Of a stretch of 64,000 nucleotides of DNA, positions 1 to 8,373 are shown piece after piece. A model generated the notes under the pieces. The model was not told the DNA's origin and searched no databases. It saw only the letters and a program-made list of their open reading frames with translations. The DNA comes from Paenibacillus sp. 1781tsa1 (GTDB lineage: Bacteria > Bacillota > Bacilli > Paenibacillales > Paenibacillaceae). A program made the position numbers and the translations under genes. Location of the stretch: the NCBI RefSeq assembly GCF_024159265.1, contig NZ_JAMYWY010000001.1:2604001-2668000 (forward strand). The letters are read 5' to 3'. How positions within the stretch are numbered: the stretch's first letter is position 1; every line of letters starts with the position of its first letter.

Positions 1-4
1 AGAG

Positions 5-228
5 CCAAACAACATGGAGCGGAGCGCTAACGAATCTGTGAAGTCTTATTCAGCGATTTGAAGTGCCTGCAGCAATCTAAGGAATCTGAAACACGCTATA
101 TTCGAATAAACAGTCATTTAGAGCGTATTTTTCGGGTGATTTTGATCAATAACGTGTCTCATGTTCGTTACAAAATAAAATGAGGACCGAAAGGCTAAAT
201 AAGACGTCCTCGGTTCCTTAGAAAATCT
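5..228. repeat. Dispersed four-unit palindromic repeat, copy A
   Basis: The element has four related ~28 bp units. Two read forward (a CTAACGAATCTGTGA-like unit at ~27 and a CTAAGGAATCTGAAA-like unit at ~76). Two read in reverse complement (TCTCATGTTCGTTAC at ~160 and TCCTCGGTTCCTTAG at ~208). The whole can therefore fold into a long hairpin. The same arrangement recurs at 52,634-52,850 and in half form at 353-466. There is no coding potential. I read it as a REP/BIME- or MITE-like intergenic repeat of this genome. The family name is unknown to me. Confidence 0.65.
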
Positions 229-352
229 CTGTAGAATATCTCTGTAGAATATCCCTTAGAAAATCTCCAGAAAAAGTTGTCTTGAAAATCACCAGGAATA
301 CACAGCCCATACGTCAATATGATTTGGCCCTGACATTCTTCAACGTATCACC

Positions 353-466
353 AGAACATGGATTGGAGCGCTAACAAACCTGTGACGTCTTATTCAGTGA
401 TTTGAAGCGTTCGCAGCACTCTAAGGAATCTGAAACACGCTATAGTTGAATAACCAAGCATTCATT
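353..466. repeat. Dispersed palindromic repeat, half copy B
   Basis: This copy has only the two forward units: GCGCTAACAAACCTGTGACG near 373 and CTAAGGAATCTGAAACACGC near 420. They are nearly identical to the first half of copy A. The two inverted units are missing, so it looks truncated on its right side. Confidence 0.6.
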
Positions 467-498
467 GCTATTAACACATACGATATTGCCTTGCAAGC

Positions 499-523
499 GT
501 TTGAAAGAAAACGAGGCGGGTAA
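499..523 (+). promoter_or_regulatory. Candidate sigma-B-type promoter
   Basis: GTTTGA (499-504) and GGGTAA (518-523) are separated by 13 bases. This is close to the general stress sigma factor consensus GTTTAA-N12-15-GGGTAA. It lies about 40 bp upstream of a YflT-domain stress protein gene, a typical sigma-B target family in Bacillus. Whether this organism has a sigma-B is not shown in the window. Confidence 0.5.
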
Positions 524-564
524 TAACATAGCGAACCACTCAATAAGATGAGGAGGGATTCATT

Positions 565-1167
565 ATGCAAAAGAAAATCGTAGGTGTGTTTAATACAGAA
601 CGTGAAGCATCGCAGGCTATCGAGGGTCTGAAAGCACAGGGATTCACTTCAGACGAAATCTCCGTTGTTACCCAGGATCGGGATGAATTGAAGGCGATTC
701 GGGAAGAGACAGGTACAAAGGCCCCTGAAGGTGTGGCTGCGGGTGCAGCAACAGGTGGTGTACTTGGTGGTGTAGCCGGACTGCTCGCAGGTATCGGTGC
801 ACTGGCCATACCGGGCATAGGACCCATTCTGGCCGCAGGCCCTATCGCAGCAGCATTTACTGGTGCAGCTGTGGGTGCAGGAGCTGGAGGACTGGTGGGT
901 GGCCTGGTAGGTCTTGGTATCCCGGAAGAGGACGCTAAACAGTATGAGGAGTATGTACAGAATGGCAAAATTCTGCTGCTTGTAGACTCCACGGATCGGG
1001 ACACTGATGTGTACGATGTGTTTAGCAGCAACAGCCAACTTAATCGGGATAGAGCTCAAGTTCACGGTACAGAAGTACCTGCTGAACGACCGGATCTGGA
1101 TATGGAAGAACGCAGATTGGAAGCCCAAACCAAGGCAGCGCGATTCGGTAACAATACATTCCTATAA
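565..1167 (+). CDS. General stress protein with YflT domain
   Basis: This is a 200-residue protein. Its first ~55 residues fit the general stress protein 17M (YflT) domain, beginning KIVGVFNTEREASQAI. A Gly/Ala-rich hydrophobic stretch (~55-115) follows, resembling the glycine-zipper segments of such proteins, and then a charged tail. The start is set by GAGGAGG about 11 bases upstream of the ATG. A sigma-B-like promoter lies upstream and a terminator downstream, so it is probably a single-gene stress-induced unit. The biochemical role of the family is unknown. A long reverse ORF over this gene is a shadow. Confidence 0.85.
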   Translation: MQKKIVGVFNTEREASQAIEGLKAQGFTSDEISVVTQDRDELKAIREETGTKAPEGVAAGAATGGVLGGVAGLLAGIGALAIPGIGPILAAGPIAAAFTGAAVGAGAGGLVGGLVGLGIPEEDAKQYEEYVQNGKILLLVDSTDRDTDVYDVFSSNSQLNRDRAQVHGTEVPAERPDLDMEERRLEAQTKAARFGNNTFL

Positions 1168-1258
1168 TCTTGCCACGAATTTGGTTGATATGAAATAGAA
1201 CCTAATGACTTAATATCTGCAAAATGGAATGACATAGATGATCCACAAGATGGTCATT

Positions 1259-1291
1259 AGCCGGTTTCCTTATGGGAAGCCGGCTTTTGTC
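1259..1291 (+). terminator. Rho-independent terminator
   Basis: AGCCGG and CCGGCT arms, extended by TTCC/GGAA, are followed by TTTTGT. It ends the stress-protein transcript. Confidence 0.75.
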
Positions 1292-1340
1292 CCTGTGTTT
1301 CATGTTTGAGTCAATAATGGTGGGTGGTGTTTTTACCCAG

Positions 1341-1733
1341 TCAGACAGGGAATAACAATACATAGAGCAGTACAGCCAAAGCGAGTCCAATCACCAGTAG
1401 CATTATCGTGAGAAAACGAATTAATCCGGTCGACGCCTGAAAGGTTTGTTCATTGATTTGTGTACGCTTTCGATGATAGGCTGCTGCCGAATACACAATG
1501 ATGGATATGCCGCCAAACAGAGATGTGATCCCGGTAATCATAGCCGCAATATGTGCAAGTCGATCGTACGCCGAGGAATTGAAGCCGAATCCGGCTGCAA
1601 GAAAGCCGATGCCTGCCATGGCAATACCGGTGCGTACCCAGGCCAGAAAAGTTCTCTCGTTAGCCAGGTGCTGCTGGACATACTTGGAATCGGTAGTGGT
1701 TACGTCTTTGTCTGTTAACGAAATGTGAATCAA
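1341..1733 (-). CDS. DUF202 membrane protein
   Basis: This is a 130-residue protein with the DUF202 signature near the N-terminus (QQHLANERTFLAWVRTGIAM), found in YidH-type small membrane proteins. Three hydrophobic segments follow (about 33-53, 62-84, 106-128). The function of the family is not established. The start is uncertain: the reading frame opens with TTG at 1733 and has no strong ribosome binding site. It is divergent from the acyltransferase gene and shares the 1733-1806 interval with it. Confidence 0.7.
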   Translation of the reverse strand: MIHISLTDKDVTTTDSKYVQQHLANERTFLAWVRTGIAMAGIGFLAAGFGFNSSAYDRLAHIAAMITGITSLFGGISIIVYSAAAYHRKRTQINEQTFQASTGLIRFLTIMLLVIGLALAVLLYVLLFPV

Positions 1734-1805
1734 CCCCGTTCATTAGATATACGGCTTCATTGTACGTTGTTTTTATTGCAAAACCAAGAAAGGAAGGCTG
1801 AATGT

Positions 1806-2954
1806 ATGCCTCGCAAAGAACGAATTACAGAAATAGAGAGTTTAAGGGGGATAGCCTTTGCGGCAGTGGTTCTCCAGCATTCCATCGCACATTACTCTTT
1901 GGTCCCGGAAACGAGACTGGAGGATGGCGTGTTACTGGCCATACTGCTGATGCTCTCCAAATTTGCAGTTCCTTTATTCATATTCATAACAGGTATGGTG
2001 CTGTTTTATAACACGGGAGACAAGCTGCATTATGGCCAGTTTATGAGAAAAAGAGTAAACGACGTCATCGTGCCTTATCTGATCTGGTCACTCATTTATT
2101 TTACACTTGCACCGCGTGGCTGGAGCGGATTTGGATGGAATGACATTCCGGACCTAGGCCTGAAGTTGATTACTGGCAAAACGACTTCACACTTTTGGTA
2201 CATTATTATGCTGATCCAGTTTTATCTGTTATTTCCGCTCTTCTTGCGTGCAATTCGTTATGTATATAACCGATATGAAGCCAAGGGGCGTCTGATGGCT
2301 CTGCTCATTTCGGGCGTGGTGTATCTTGTGCTTGCGGACCAATTAAGAAACATTGCCAAGTTCATGGAACGGCTGAATATCCCGGTGCTGACAGATGCTT
2401 TTACAACGTATGCAGACCGGAATTTCCTCTATTTCTTTATTTATTTTGTGCTTGGTGCAGCAGCGGGGTTATCCGTGCAGCACTGGAATGAATGGATTCA
2501 TCGGTTGCGCTGGGTATACTGGATGGTGTTTATCGTTCTGGGACTTCGGTTTACATATTTATTAATGCTGGAGTTTCAGAAGCCGGAGGGAATCAAAATT
2601 ACGTTCTACACGGTCAGTTTGATTCGCCCTGATATGGCACTCTTTCTGATCGCTTCCATTATGGTCATGTACCAGTTGGCCGGGAAACTGCATAATCTCA
2701 GGGCTACACGATTGCTCGGATGGATTGGTGGTGTATCGTATGGCGGTTATCTGATGCATATGTTGATGCTGCGGTACAGCTATATTCCGGATGAATTGTT
2801 CTATGTTGCGATGGGCTGGAACCCTGTCGTTCGCATGATCATTACCTGGTTGCTCGCTCTTGCACTATCCTGTGTACTGACATGGCTCATCTCTCGTGTA
2901 AGCTGGGGGAAATGGATTGTGGGAGCCGTGCCGAAATCTGTCCGTACCAAATGA
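1806..2954 (+). CDS. Acyltransferase family 3 membrane protein
   Basis: This is a 382-residue multi-pass membrane protein of the acyltransferase_3 family, which O-acylates cell-surface glycans or other membrane-accessible acceptors. The N-terminus has the family pattern RITEIESLRGIAFAAVVLQH, with the conserved His of the first membrane helix. About ten hydrophobic segments follow. The frame stays open further upstream, but AAAGGAAGG at 1789-1797 places the start at ATG 1806. The substrate cannot be read from the sequence. It stands alone, with no clear terminator downstream. Confidence 0.8.
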   Translation: MPRKERITEIESLRGIAFAAVVLQHSIAHYSLVPETRLEDGVLLAILLMLSKFAVPLFIFITGMVLFYNTGDKLHYGQFMRKRVNDVIVPYLIWSLIYFTLAPRGWSGFGWNDIPDLGLKLITGKTTSHFWYIIMLIQFYLLFPLFLRAIRYVYNRYEAKGRLMALLISGVVYLVLADQLRNIAKFMERLNIPVLTDAFTTYADRNFLYFFIYFVLGAAAGLSVQHWNEWIHRLRWVYWMVFIVLGLRFTYLLMLEFQKPEGIKITFYTVSLIRPDMALFLIASIMVMYQLAGKLHNLRATRLLGWIGGVSYGGYLMHMLMLRYSYIPDELFYVAMGWNPVVRMIITWLLALALSCVLTWLISRVSWGKWIVGAVPKSVRTK

Positions 2955-3399
2955 ATCCATCAACATATGAAAAATTCTCAACAGATTCGCAGCAGTACAG
3001 GATTGTACAGGGTATATTTCCGTGTAGAAATACAGAACTCAGTAATATAGGCAACACAGAAATCATTAATACAGGCCTCTCAGGATTCGTGTATGCAGGA
3101 TACAGGATTCAGTAGTACAGATATAACAGCCTTTGCTCAGTCTTATGATTAAAATTCGATTGACCGAATCGCTGAGTTCCTGAAATAAAACAAACTTTTG
3201 AGTATAAAGTAAATTTCAATACATGAAAAATTCACAATAGAAAACCTTTTCCCGTGCTTCCATCAGGTTAACGCGTATCCACACGATTACTTGCTCGCCC
3301 TCTATGATGATGAATAAATGGGAGACAAAGCTGAGAAAGATGGCAGAACCCGAACATAAGTTTTATAATACTAGATATATAGGTTCTGACAGGAGGGGA
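2955..3399. other. Gene-free interval with short degenerate repeats
   Basis: I see no gene here. The segment contains several short direct repeats of the type TACAGGATT/ATACAG between ~2,990 and 3,125, and a small ATTCG/CGAAT hairpin near 3,152-3,170. It is the leader of the Rtp-like gene. In B. subtilis the rtp leader contains replication terminator (Ter) sites, but I could not identify a convincing Ter match by eye. Confidence 0.4.
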
Positions 3400-3780
3400 A
3401 TGAACGTGGCTTTTATGATTGCACAGCGGGCATTTATCAAGCTGTATCTAATTACGATGGTTGAACAGCACAGGGGATATGGTTACGAGATGCTGGAGGC
3501 GATGAAGCAGGAATTCAAAGACTACGGTTATGTTCCACCCCAGAGCGAGGTATATCGGGCACTGCATGAATTGGTACAGCAGGGGGTATTTTATCGCACG
3601 AAGAAGCTGAAGGGCAATGATCCGAAGGTCGATTTTCAGGAAATCGTTCTATATCATTTCACGGATGATGGTGCGGAGAAGGCTGAGTTATACAAGAAAC
3701 AGGTCAAAACGGATCTGGATCGTTGTCTCGGCATGTTACACAAGGCAGAAGAGGACAATTACGGTACGAAAGGAAGATGA
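3400..3780 (+). CDS. Rtp-like winged-helix protein (replication terminator protein homologue)
   Basis: This is a 126-residue protein that closely follows B. subtilis replication terminator protein Rtp over nearly its whole length. Compare QRAFIKLYLITMVEQ, SEVYRALHEL, EIVLYHF and LYKKQVKTDLDRC with the QRAFLKLYMITMTEQ, TEVYRSLHEL, EVVLYQF and LYKKQLKVELDRC that I recall for Rtp. Rtp is a winged-helix dimer that binds Ter sites and blocks replication forks. Automated annotation might call it PadR-like. AGGAGGGG at 3391-3398 sets the start at 3400. The frame is open upstream to 3304 but no start there has a site as good. Its stop touches the next gene, so the two are cotranscribed. Fork-arrest function is inferred by homology. 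Confidence 0.75.
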   Translation: MNVAFMIAQRAFIKLYLITMVEQHRGYGYEMLEAMKQEFKDYGYVPPQSEVYRALHELVQQGVFYRTKKLKGNDPKVDFQEIVLYHFTDDGAEKAELYKKQVKTDLDRCLGMLHKAEEDNYGTKGR

Positions 3781-3782
3781 GC

Positions 3783-4805
3783 ATGAACAGACAGTTACAG
3801 TGGGGGGTACTCGGTACGTCAACCATTGCCAAAAATGCAGTCATTCCGGCGATCCAGCAGTCCGAACGTGGTGAGGTTTTGGCAATTGCCAGCCGCAGCA
3901 AAGAAAAGGCGGAAACCCTTGCCGAAGAACTCGGCATTGCCAGATCATATGGCAGTTATGAAGAGCTCATCGCTGATCCAGATATCGAAGCCGTCTATAT
4001 TCCTTTGCCTAACCATATGCACAAAGAATGGACCATCAAAGCGGCACAGGCTGGCAAACACGTGTTGTGTGAGAAACCAGCTGCCCTGAATGCGGATGAA
4101 TCAGCAGAAATGATTGAGGCGTGTGAGCAGCATGGTGTTCTTTTTGCTGAAGCGATTATGTATCGATATCATCCCAAGCATAGACGTGTGCAAGAGATTA
4201 TAGCTAGTGGGGAGATTGGTATCGTCAGAGCCATCCATGGTAACTTTACGTGTAATACCGCTGATGACAAGGAGAATGTAAGGTTCAAAAGAGAGATGGG
4301 CGGCGGATCGTTATTTGATCTAGGCGTATATCCGATCTCGGCTGCCCGGATGTATCTGGGACAGGAACCGGAAGCGGTGACCGTACACGCTCTATTCTCG
4401 GAAGAGCATGATGGCGTCGATATGATGGCTTCGGGTCTGGTAGAATTTCCGAATTCGGTAGCCTTAACTTTTGACTGTGGCATGTGGGCTTCAGGACGAG
4501 CGGAGATGGAGATTCTCGGGACGGAAGGGCGGATTGAACTGCCAAAAGTGTTTGGCTGGGAGAACAGTGATATTCCACCTCAGATTATTGTACACACCGA
4601 TTCGGTCAGCCGTGAGGAGCGTGTATCGGTGTCGAATTCCTATGTGCTTCAGGTAGAGACATTTGCAACGGCTGTTCTTGATGGAGCAGCTCTACCTTTC
4701 AGTCCGGAAAATACCATTCAAAACATGCGCGTGATTGATGCGTGCCTGGAATCCGCTCGAACTCGTCAACGTGTGCAACTGATCGATTATGTCAGGTCCT
4801 TTTAA
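3783..4805 (+). CDS. Gfo/Idh/MocA-family oxidoreductase
   Basis: This NAD(P)-dependent oxidoreductase of ~341 residues has an N-terminal Rossmann fold (WGVLGTSTIAKNAVIPAI) and the family motif CEKPAALN near residue 95. The C-terminal α/β substrate domain follows. Such enzymes oxidise sugars, cyclitols or related compounds. The substrate is not identifiable here. Two close starts are possible: ATG 3777, which overlaps the previous stop, and ATG 3783, which has better spacing to GGAAG. A terminator follows at 4822. Confidence 0.85.
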   Translation: MNRQLQWGVLGTSTIAKNAVIPAIQQSERGEVLAIASRSKEKAETLAEELGIARSYGSYEELIADPDIEAVYIPLPNHMHKEWTIKAAQAGKHVLCEKPAALNADESAEMIEACEQHGVLFAEAIMYRYHPKHRRVQEIIASGEIGIVRAIHGNFTCNTADDKENVRFKREMGGGSLFDLGVYPISAARMYLGQEPEAVTVHALFSEEHDGVDMMASGLVEFPNSVALTFDCGMWASGRAEMEILGTEGRIELPKVFGWENSDIPPQIIVHTDSVSREERVSVSNSYVLQVETFATAVLDGAALPFSPENTIQNMRVIDACLESARTRQRVQLIDYVRSF

Positions 4806-4821
4806 ATATACTAGAAAATGC

Positions 4822-4854
4822 AGACTCCATCTTCAGGGATGAGAGTCTTTTTTC
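4822..4854 (+). terminator. Rho-independent terminator
   Basis: AGACTC...GAGAGTCT hairpin followed by TTTTTCT, just after the oxidoreductase stop. Confidence 0.75.
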
Positions 4855-5054
4855 TGTCTCAAAATGTTATAATTATAATATTTTACAATTTAAACACTCT
4901 AATTTGATATTTATACCAAATTGATGTGATATAAATAGTCATGAGATGACTTGTTTACTATAATCTAGCAGAACGTACAACCAGACAGTTACAGCTTACA
5001 GTACGTATATCGTGACAACGTTCATCTACTTTGAAGGATTGGGAGGCCGGATTG

Positions 5055-5495
5055 ATGAAAAAGTTGATATCGACCGCTTTACTGGCATTCTTGTTAACGT
5101 TTGTTTTCTTCACAGGTTCACAGTTCACCCCAGCCCCACAGCAGAAAGCATCTGCTGCAACATGTACTATCATCAATACGTTTACCGGTGTGGCTAACTA
5201 TTTGAGTGCAAACGGAACGTTGCCATGTAACTTTATTACCAAATCACAGGCCACAGGACTCGGCTGGGTAGCGTCACAAGGAAACTTGGCTGTAGTGGCT
5301 CCCGGGAAAAGCATCGGAGGAGACATATTTGGCAATCGGGAGGGGCTTCTGCCTTCGGCCAGCGGACGTACATGGCGCGAAGCGGATATTAACTATACTT
5401 CCGGCTTCCGTAATTCGGATCGGATTGTGTACTCCAATGATGGACTCATCTACAAAACGACAGATCACTATGCATCATTTACACGCATGAAATAG
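5055..5495 (+). CDS. Secreted guanyl-specific ribonuclease, barnase type
   Basis: This is a 146-residue precursor. Residues 1-~35 are a signal peptide ending ASAA. The mature part matches barnase closely (NYLSANGTLPCNFITKSQA, GGDIFGNREG, RTWREADINYTSGFRNSDR, YKTTDHY). The catalytic residues are present: Lys63, Glu109, Arg119 and His138 correspond to barnase Lys27, Glu73, Arg87 and His102. Cys37 and Cys58, absent from classical barnase, might form a disulfide (inference). GGGAGG 8 bases upstream sets the ATG at 5055. The gene for its inhibitor barstar follows 15 bp later, so the two form a toxin-immunity pair. Confidence 0.92.
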   Translation: MKKLISTALLAFLLTFVFFTGSQFTPAPQQKASAATCTIINTFTGVANYLSANGTLPCNFITKSQATGLGWVASQGNLAVVAPGKSIGGDIFGNREGLLPSASGRTWREADINYTSGFRNSDRIVYSNDGLIYKTTDHYASFTRMK

Positions 5496-5509
5496 AGGAA
5501 GGAGCAGTC

Positions 5510-5785
5510 ATGAACACCGTGATTCTGGATGGAGAAGACTTTGCCAGTAGCGCTGAACTTCATCAGCAATTAAAGGATAAGCTGAAGCTGCCGGATTTTT
5601 ATGGCGGTAATCTCGACGCTCTGTGGGACTGCTTGACGGGTACGATTGAACTTCCACTAGAGCTAAAATGGACCAACTACGGAATCAGCGAAGACCGACT
5701 GGGGAATGAAGCAGGACGGGTACGCGATTTGATGTTGGAGGTACAGGCGGAACAGCCTGGATTTATATTGCGTGTTGAGAAGTAG
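5510..5785 (+). CDS. Barstar-family ribonuclease inhibitor
   Basis: This is a 91-residue cytoplasmic inhibitor. The segment LPDFYGGNLDALWDCLTG matches the barstar core, and Asp36 and Asp40 correspond to barstar Asp35 and Asp39, which plug the barnase active site. It follows the RNase gene by 15 bp with a GGAAGGAG ribosome binding site, so both are made together and the host is protected. The length is normal for the family. A strong terminator follows. Confidence 0.92.
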   Translation: MNTVILDGEDFASSAELHQQLKDKLKLPDFYGGNLDALWDCLTGTIELPLELKWTNYGISEDRLGNEAGRVRDLMLEVQAEQPGFILRVEK

Positions 5786-5826
5786 CAGCAAATAAAGGCC
5801 ATTCAAATACATTCAATCCAGCCGAG

Positions 5827-5851
5827 CAGACCACATGTGGTCTGTTTTTTT
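5827..5851 (+). terminator. Rho-independent terminator
   Basis: The perfect palindrome CAGACCACATGTGGTCTG (5827-5844) is followed by seven T. It ends the barnase-barstar unit. Confidence 0.85.
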
Positions 5852-5936
5852 GTGGTTTAGGAGGTGTTCATAAATTCCTTGTGTTGATTGCGAAAACATT
5901 AGAAGGAGATTAAGAAAAAGTAACGAGTCTTACTCA

Positions 5937-6018
5937 ACGTTAAAATTATTTTCACGGAAGTATTGATTTCTGCATAAGTTACGTTAAAATAAAATTAACA
6001 TGAAAAATATTTTAACGT
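5937..6018 (+). promoter_or_regulatory. Candidate operators for the MFS gene (ACGTTAAAAT repeats)
   Basis: ACGTTAAAAT occurs at 5937-5946 and 5981-5990. Its reverse complement ATTTTAACGT is at 6009-6018, three bases before the ribosome binding site of the MFS gene. The 5981/6009 pair forms an inverted repeat. This is a typical position for a repressor. The ArsR-like regulator encoded just downstream (7460) is the natural candidate to bind here (inference). Confidence 0.6.
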
Positions 6019-6034
6019 TAGGAAGTGGAAAGTC

Positions 6035-7324
6035 ATGAACGATAACACAGCAGTTGGCAAGCAAGGTATAGGGGAATTAATACGAATCAGGCCTTATATG
6101 CAGTTTATGCTCAGTAAAGTTGTATCCCGATTTGGTGATTCCATTGATTCAATTGCATACAGCTGGATGGTGTACATTCTGACCGGTTCCAAAGTGCTGA
6201 TGGGGACATTGCTGGCAGTGAATTTTTTGCCGAGTATCTTTCTGGGTCTGTTCGCCGGGGCTTTGGTAGATCGCATGTCTCTCAAAAGAGTAATCGTGAT
6301 TACGAATACCGGCCGGGGGTTGTTCGTAGGGATTACAGCGCTGCTGTTTGGATTGGGTCAACTTGAAGTCTGGCATCTGTTTGTCATTACTATTCTAAAT
6401 TCTTTGCTGGAGTGCTTCACTATTCCTGCCGAAGTGTCCAGTGTGCCTAGACTGCTTCCCCCATCGATGCTGCTTTCGGGTAATGCCATGTCTTCTTCCG
6501 CAACCCGAGTGGCCGAACTCGCAGGACTTGCAGTAGCTGGTGCACTCATTGCTTCAATAGGCATTGCCTGGACGATCCTGATTGATGCGGGTTTGTTTGC
6601 GCTAAGTGCTTTAATGATGAGCCGAGTTGACTACCCTAAAGCTTCAACATCTGCTAACAATGGAAATAAGACATTATCTGAACTGGATTCTGTTTCAACC
6701 GATAAACGTAGTATATTCTCCGAAATGGCGGAAGCTTTTTATTTTCTCCGTAAACATGCCTTATTATTGATCGTCTCCATGTTGTTTGCCTTCGTTAATT
6801 TCTGCCTGATGCCGTTCAATGTTCTTCGTACGCCCTATGTCATTGAAACGTTGCATGCTGGTGCCGGGGGATTAAGTCTGCTCAGTGGGCTGATGGTAGG
6901 AGGCATGGTGCTTGGTGGGGTGTGGATGGCGCAAAGGGGTGCCAATTATCGTAAAAGTGTTCTGGTCATCAGCGGTGTTGTTATGTTGGGTCTCAGTTAT
7001 GCGATGACGGCACTTCCGGCTTATATGACGTCCTTCCAACTGCCTGTTGCAGCAGTCTTTTGTCTTCTGATGGGAATGGGTATACCACTGGCTACGACCC
7101 CTCTGGCTACGTATCTGATGGAGGTTACCCCTTCCGAGATGCTAGGCAGAGTGTATGCTCTTCAGAGTATGCTCGTCGTGAGTGTCGCACCACTTGGAAG
7201 CCTGGTTTCGGGAGCACTTGCAGATTGGATGAGCATGCCTGTTCTGTTTATCGTTTTTGGTATTATGCTTGCCATGTCCGCAGGTATGCTGTTATTTAGC
7301 AAAAGCTTTCGGAGTGCGATGTGA
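6035..7324 (+). CDS. MFS transporter (drug-efflux-like, MFS_3 type)
   Basis: This is a 429-residue membrane protein with about 12 hydrophobic helices in two halves. A hydrophilic central loop lies at ~205-235 (STSANNGNKTLSELDS). The N-terminal half has the MFS loop motif GLFAGALVDRMSLKRVI. It resembles the macrolide/enterobactin-exporter-like MFS_3 group, so export of a small molecule is likely, but the substrate is unknown. The start at 6035 has GGAAG upstream. Inverted ACGTTAAAAT repeats sit in the promoter and an ArsR-like regulator gene follows. Confidence 0.85.
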   Translation: MNDNTAVGKQGIGELIRIRPYMQFMLSKVVSRFGDSIDSIAYSWMVYILTGSKVLMGTLLAVNFLPSIFLGLFAGALVDRMSLKRVIVITNTGRGLFVGITALLFGLGQLEVWHLFVITILNSLLECFTIPAEVSSVPRLLPPSMLLSGNAMSSSATRVAELAGLAVAGALIASIGIAWTILIDAGLFALSALMMSRVDYPKASTSANNGNKTLSELDSVSTDKRSIFSEMAEAFYFLRKHALLLIVSMLFAFVNFCLMPFNVLRTPYVIETLHAGAGGLSLLSGLMVGGMVLGGVWMAQRGANYRKSVLVISGVVMLGLSYAMTALPAYMTSFQLPVAAVFCLLMGMGIPLATTPLATYLMEVTPSEMLGRVYALQSMLVVSVAPLGSLVSGALADWMSMPVLFIVFGIMLAMSAGMLLFSKSFRSAM

Positions 7325-7383
7325 AGGATATTTAGAAAGAGACATGATCTGATTTTGTGATAACGTGTCATCGCCGGCTTGTT

Positions 7384-7413
7384 TTGACCGAAGTCCTGAC
7401 GCAGCGGTATAAT
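7384..7413 (+). promoter_or_regulatory. Sigma-A-type promoter for the ArsR-like regulator
   Basis: TTGACC (7384-7389), 18 bases, then TATAAT (7408-7413). Its position excludes ATG 7424 as the translation start, because transcription would begin near 7420. Confidence 0.7.
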
Positions 7414-7459
7414 AGAGATATCGATGGACAACAGGTACCCCGGAAATGAGGCTACAGGG

Positions 7460-8158
7460 ATGCAGCACAAAGTTCTTTCAACAATTGAAGAAATTAAGAT
7501 CTACTCCGATCCGTATCGGATACAGATTATGAATATGTTTAACAAGCAAGGCAGACCATCCACTGTCAAAGAGATTGCCGATCAGATGGGTGAGGTGCCC
7601 GCCAAAGTGCACTATCATGTGAAAAAACTGGAGAAAATCGGTCTGCTGACCATCGTTTCTACGCGTGAGATTAATGGGATTATAGCAAAGTATTACGAAC
7701 CGTTTACGGGAGAGATCCATCTTCGCCATGAAGATGAAGATAAGGAAAACTCCCCATTGAAACAGGTATTTCGGTCCGAAACGCTCAAGTTATTGAATGA
7801 AATGTTCGAACAAAGTCGTCAGCGATTCATGCATCAGGCGGAAACCGAAAATCGGATGTTTCTCTCGGATATTACGTTGTATGCTACTCGAGACGAGGTA
7901 GAGGAATTATATAAGAACATTATAAAACTCTGTGAACCCTATACAACGAAAGAGAATCACCGAGGGGAAGATGAGGTCTTTCAGTTATTCTCTGCCCTCT
8001 CTAAACCTATAGTGAAAATACCTGCTTCTAAGACAGATGCAAAAGAGAAAAAGAAAGCTACGTCTGGTAAGGGTGAATCAACTCCGAAAAAGTCCCGATC
8101 TCGATCTGTTTCTAAGCGGCAGGAATCTGCATCATCTGATCTTGAATCAGAAGAATAA
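7460..8158 (+). CDS. ArsR-like helix-turn-helix transcriptional regulator
   Basis: This is a ~232-residue regulator. An N-terminal winged helix (about residues 5-80) contains the pattern STVKEIADQMGEVPAKVHYH followed by VKKLEKIGLL, as in ArsR-type proteins. A helical middle part follows. The tail is strongly basic and low in complexity (about 190-232, rich in K, S and R). A start 36 bases upstream is in frame but lies at the expected transcription start, so ATG 7460, with TGAGG 8 bases before it, is preferred. It probably controls the MFS gene through the repeats at 5937-6018. Confidence 0.75.
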   Translation: MQHKVLSTIEEIKIYSDPYRIQIMNMFNKQGRPSTVKEIADQMGEVPAKVHYHVKKLEKIGLLTIVSTREINGIIAKYYEPFTGEIHLRHEDEDKENSPLKQVFRSETLKLLNEMFEQSRQRFMHQAETENRMFLSDITLYATRDEVEELYKNIIKLCEPYTTKENHRGEDEVFQLFSALSKPIVKIPASKTDAKEKKKATSGKGESTPKKSRSRSVSKRQESASSDLESEE

Positions 8159-8243
8159 ACGGACGGCATACATGTGTTCAGTGTTAACTATAACTTGAAT
8201 ACAAGTAAAAGGCTTAGGTGCTAGACATGTTGGAGATAACAAG

Positions 8244-8268
8244 AAAAAGCCGCCATAGGCGGCTTTTT
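8244..8268 (+). terminator. Rho-independent terminator
   Basis: AAAAAGCCGCC-ATA-GGCGGCTTTTT. The symmetric A and T tracts make it potentially bidirectional. It serves the regulator gene. Confidence 0.85.
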
Positions 8269-8373
8269 AATGCGTGATAAGAGGGAATAACGGTCGTGTG
8301 TTGTGCATTGTATTGCATTAATTCCAACATGAATTTCAATGACGACGCATAACCGTTTCAGTTCAATATCACA

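Noticed and set aside
540..1031. 163-residue reverse ORF rich in Pro/Ala/Ser
   Set aside because: It is the antisense of the Gly/Ala-rich stress protein. Low complexity explains the open frame.
2955..3399. Replication terminator (Ter) site near the Rtp-like gene
   Set aside because: I could not find a convincing match to the Ter consensus by eye; a matrix search would be needed.
7424..7459. Upstream start for the ArsR-like regulator
   Set aside because: It lies only 10 bases after the -10 box TATAAT, at the expected transcription start, and lacks a ribosome site.
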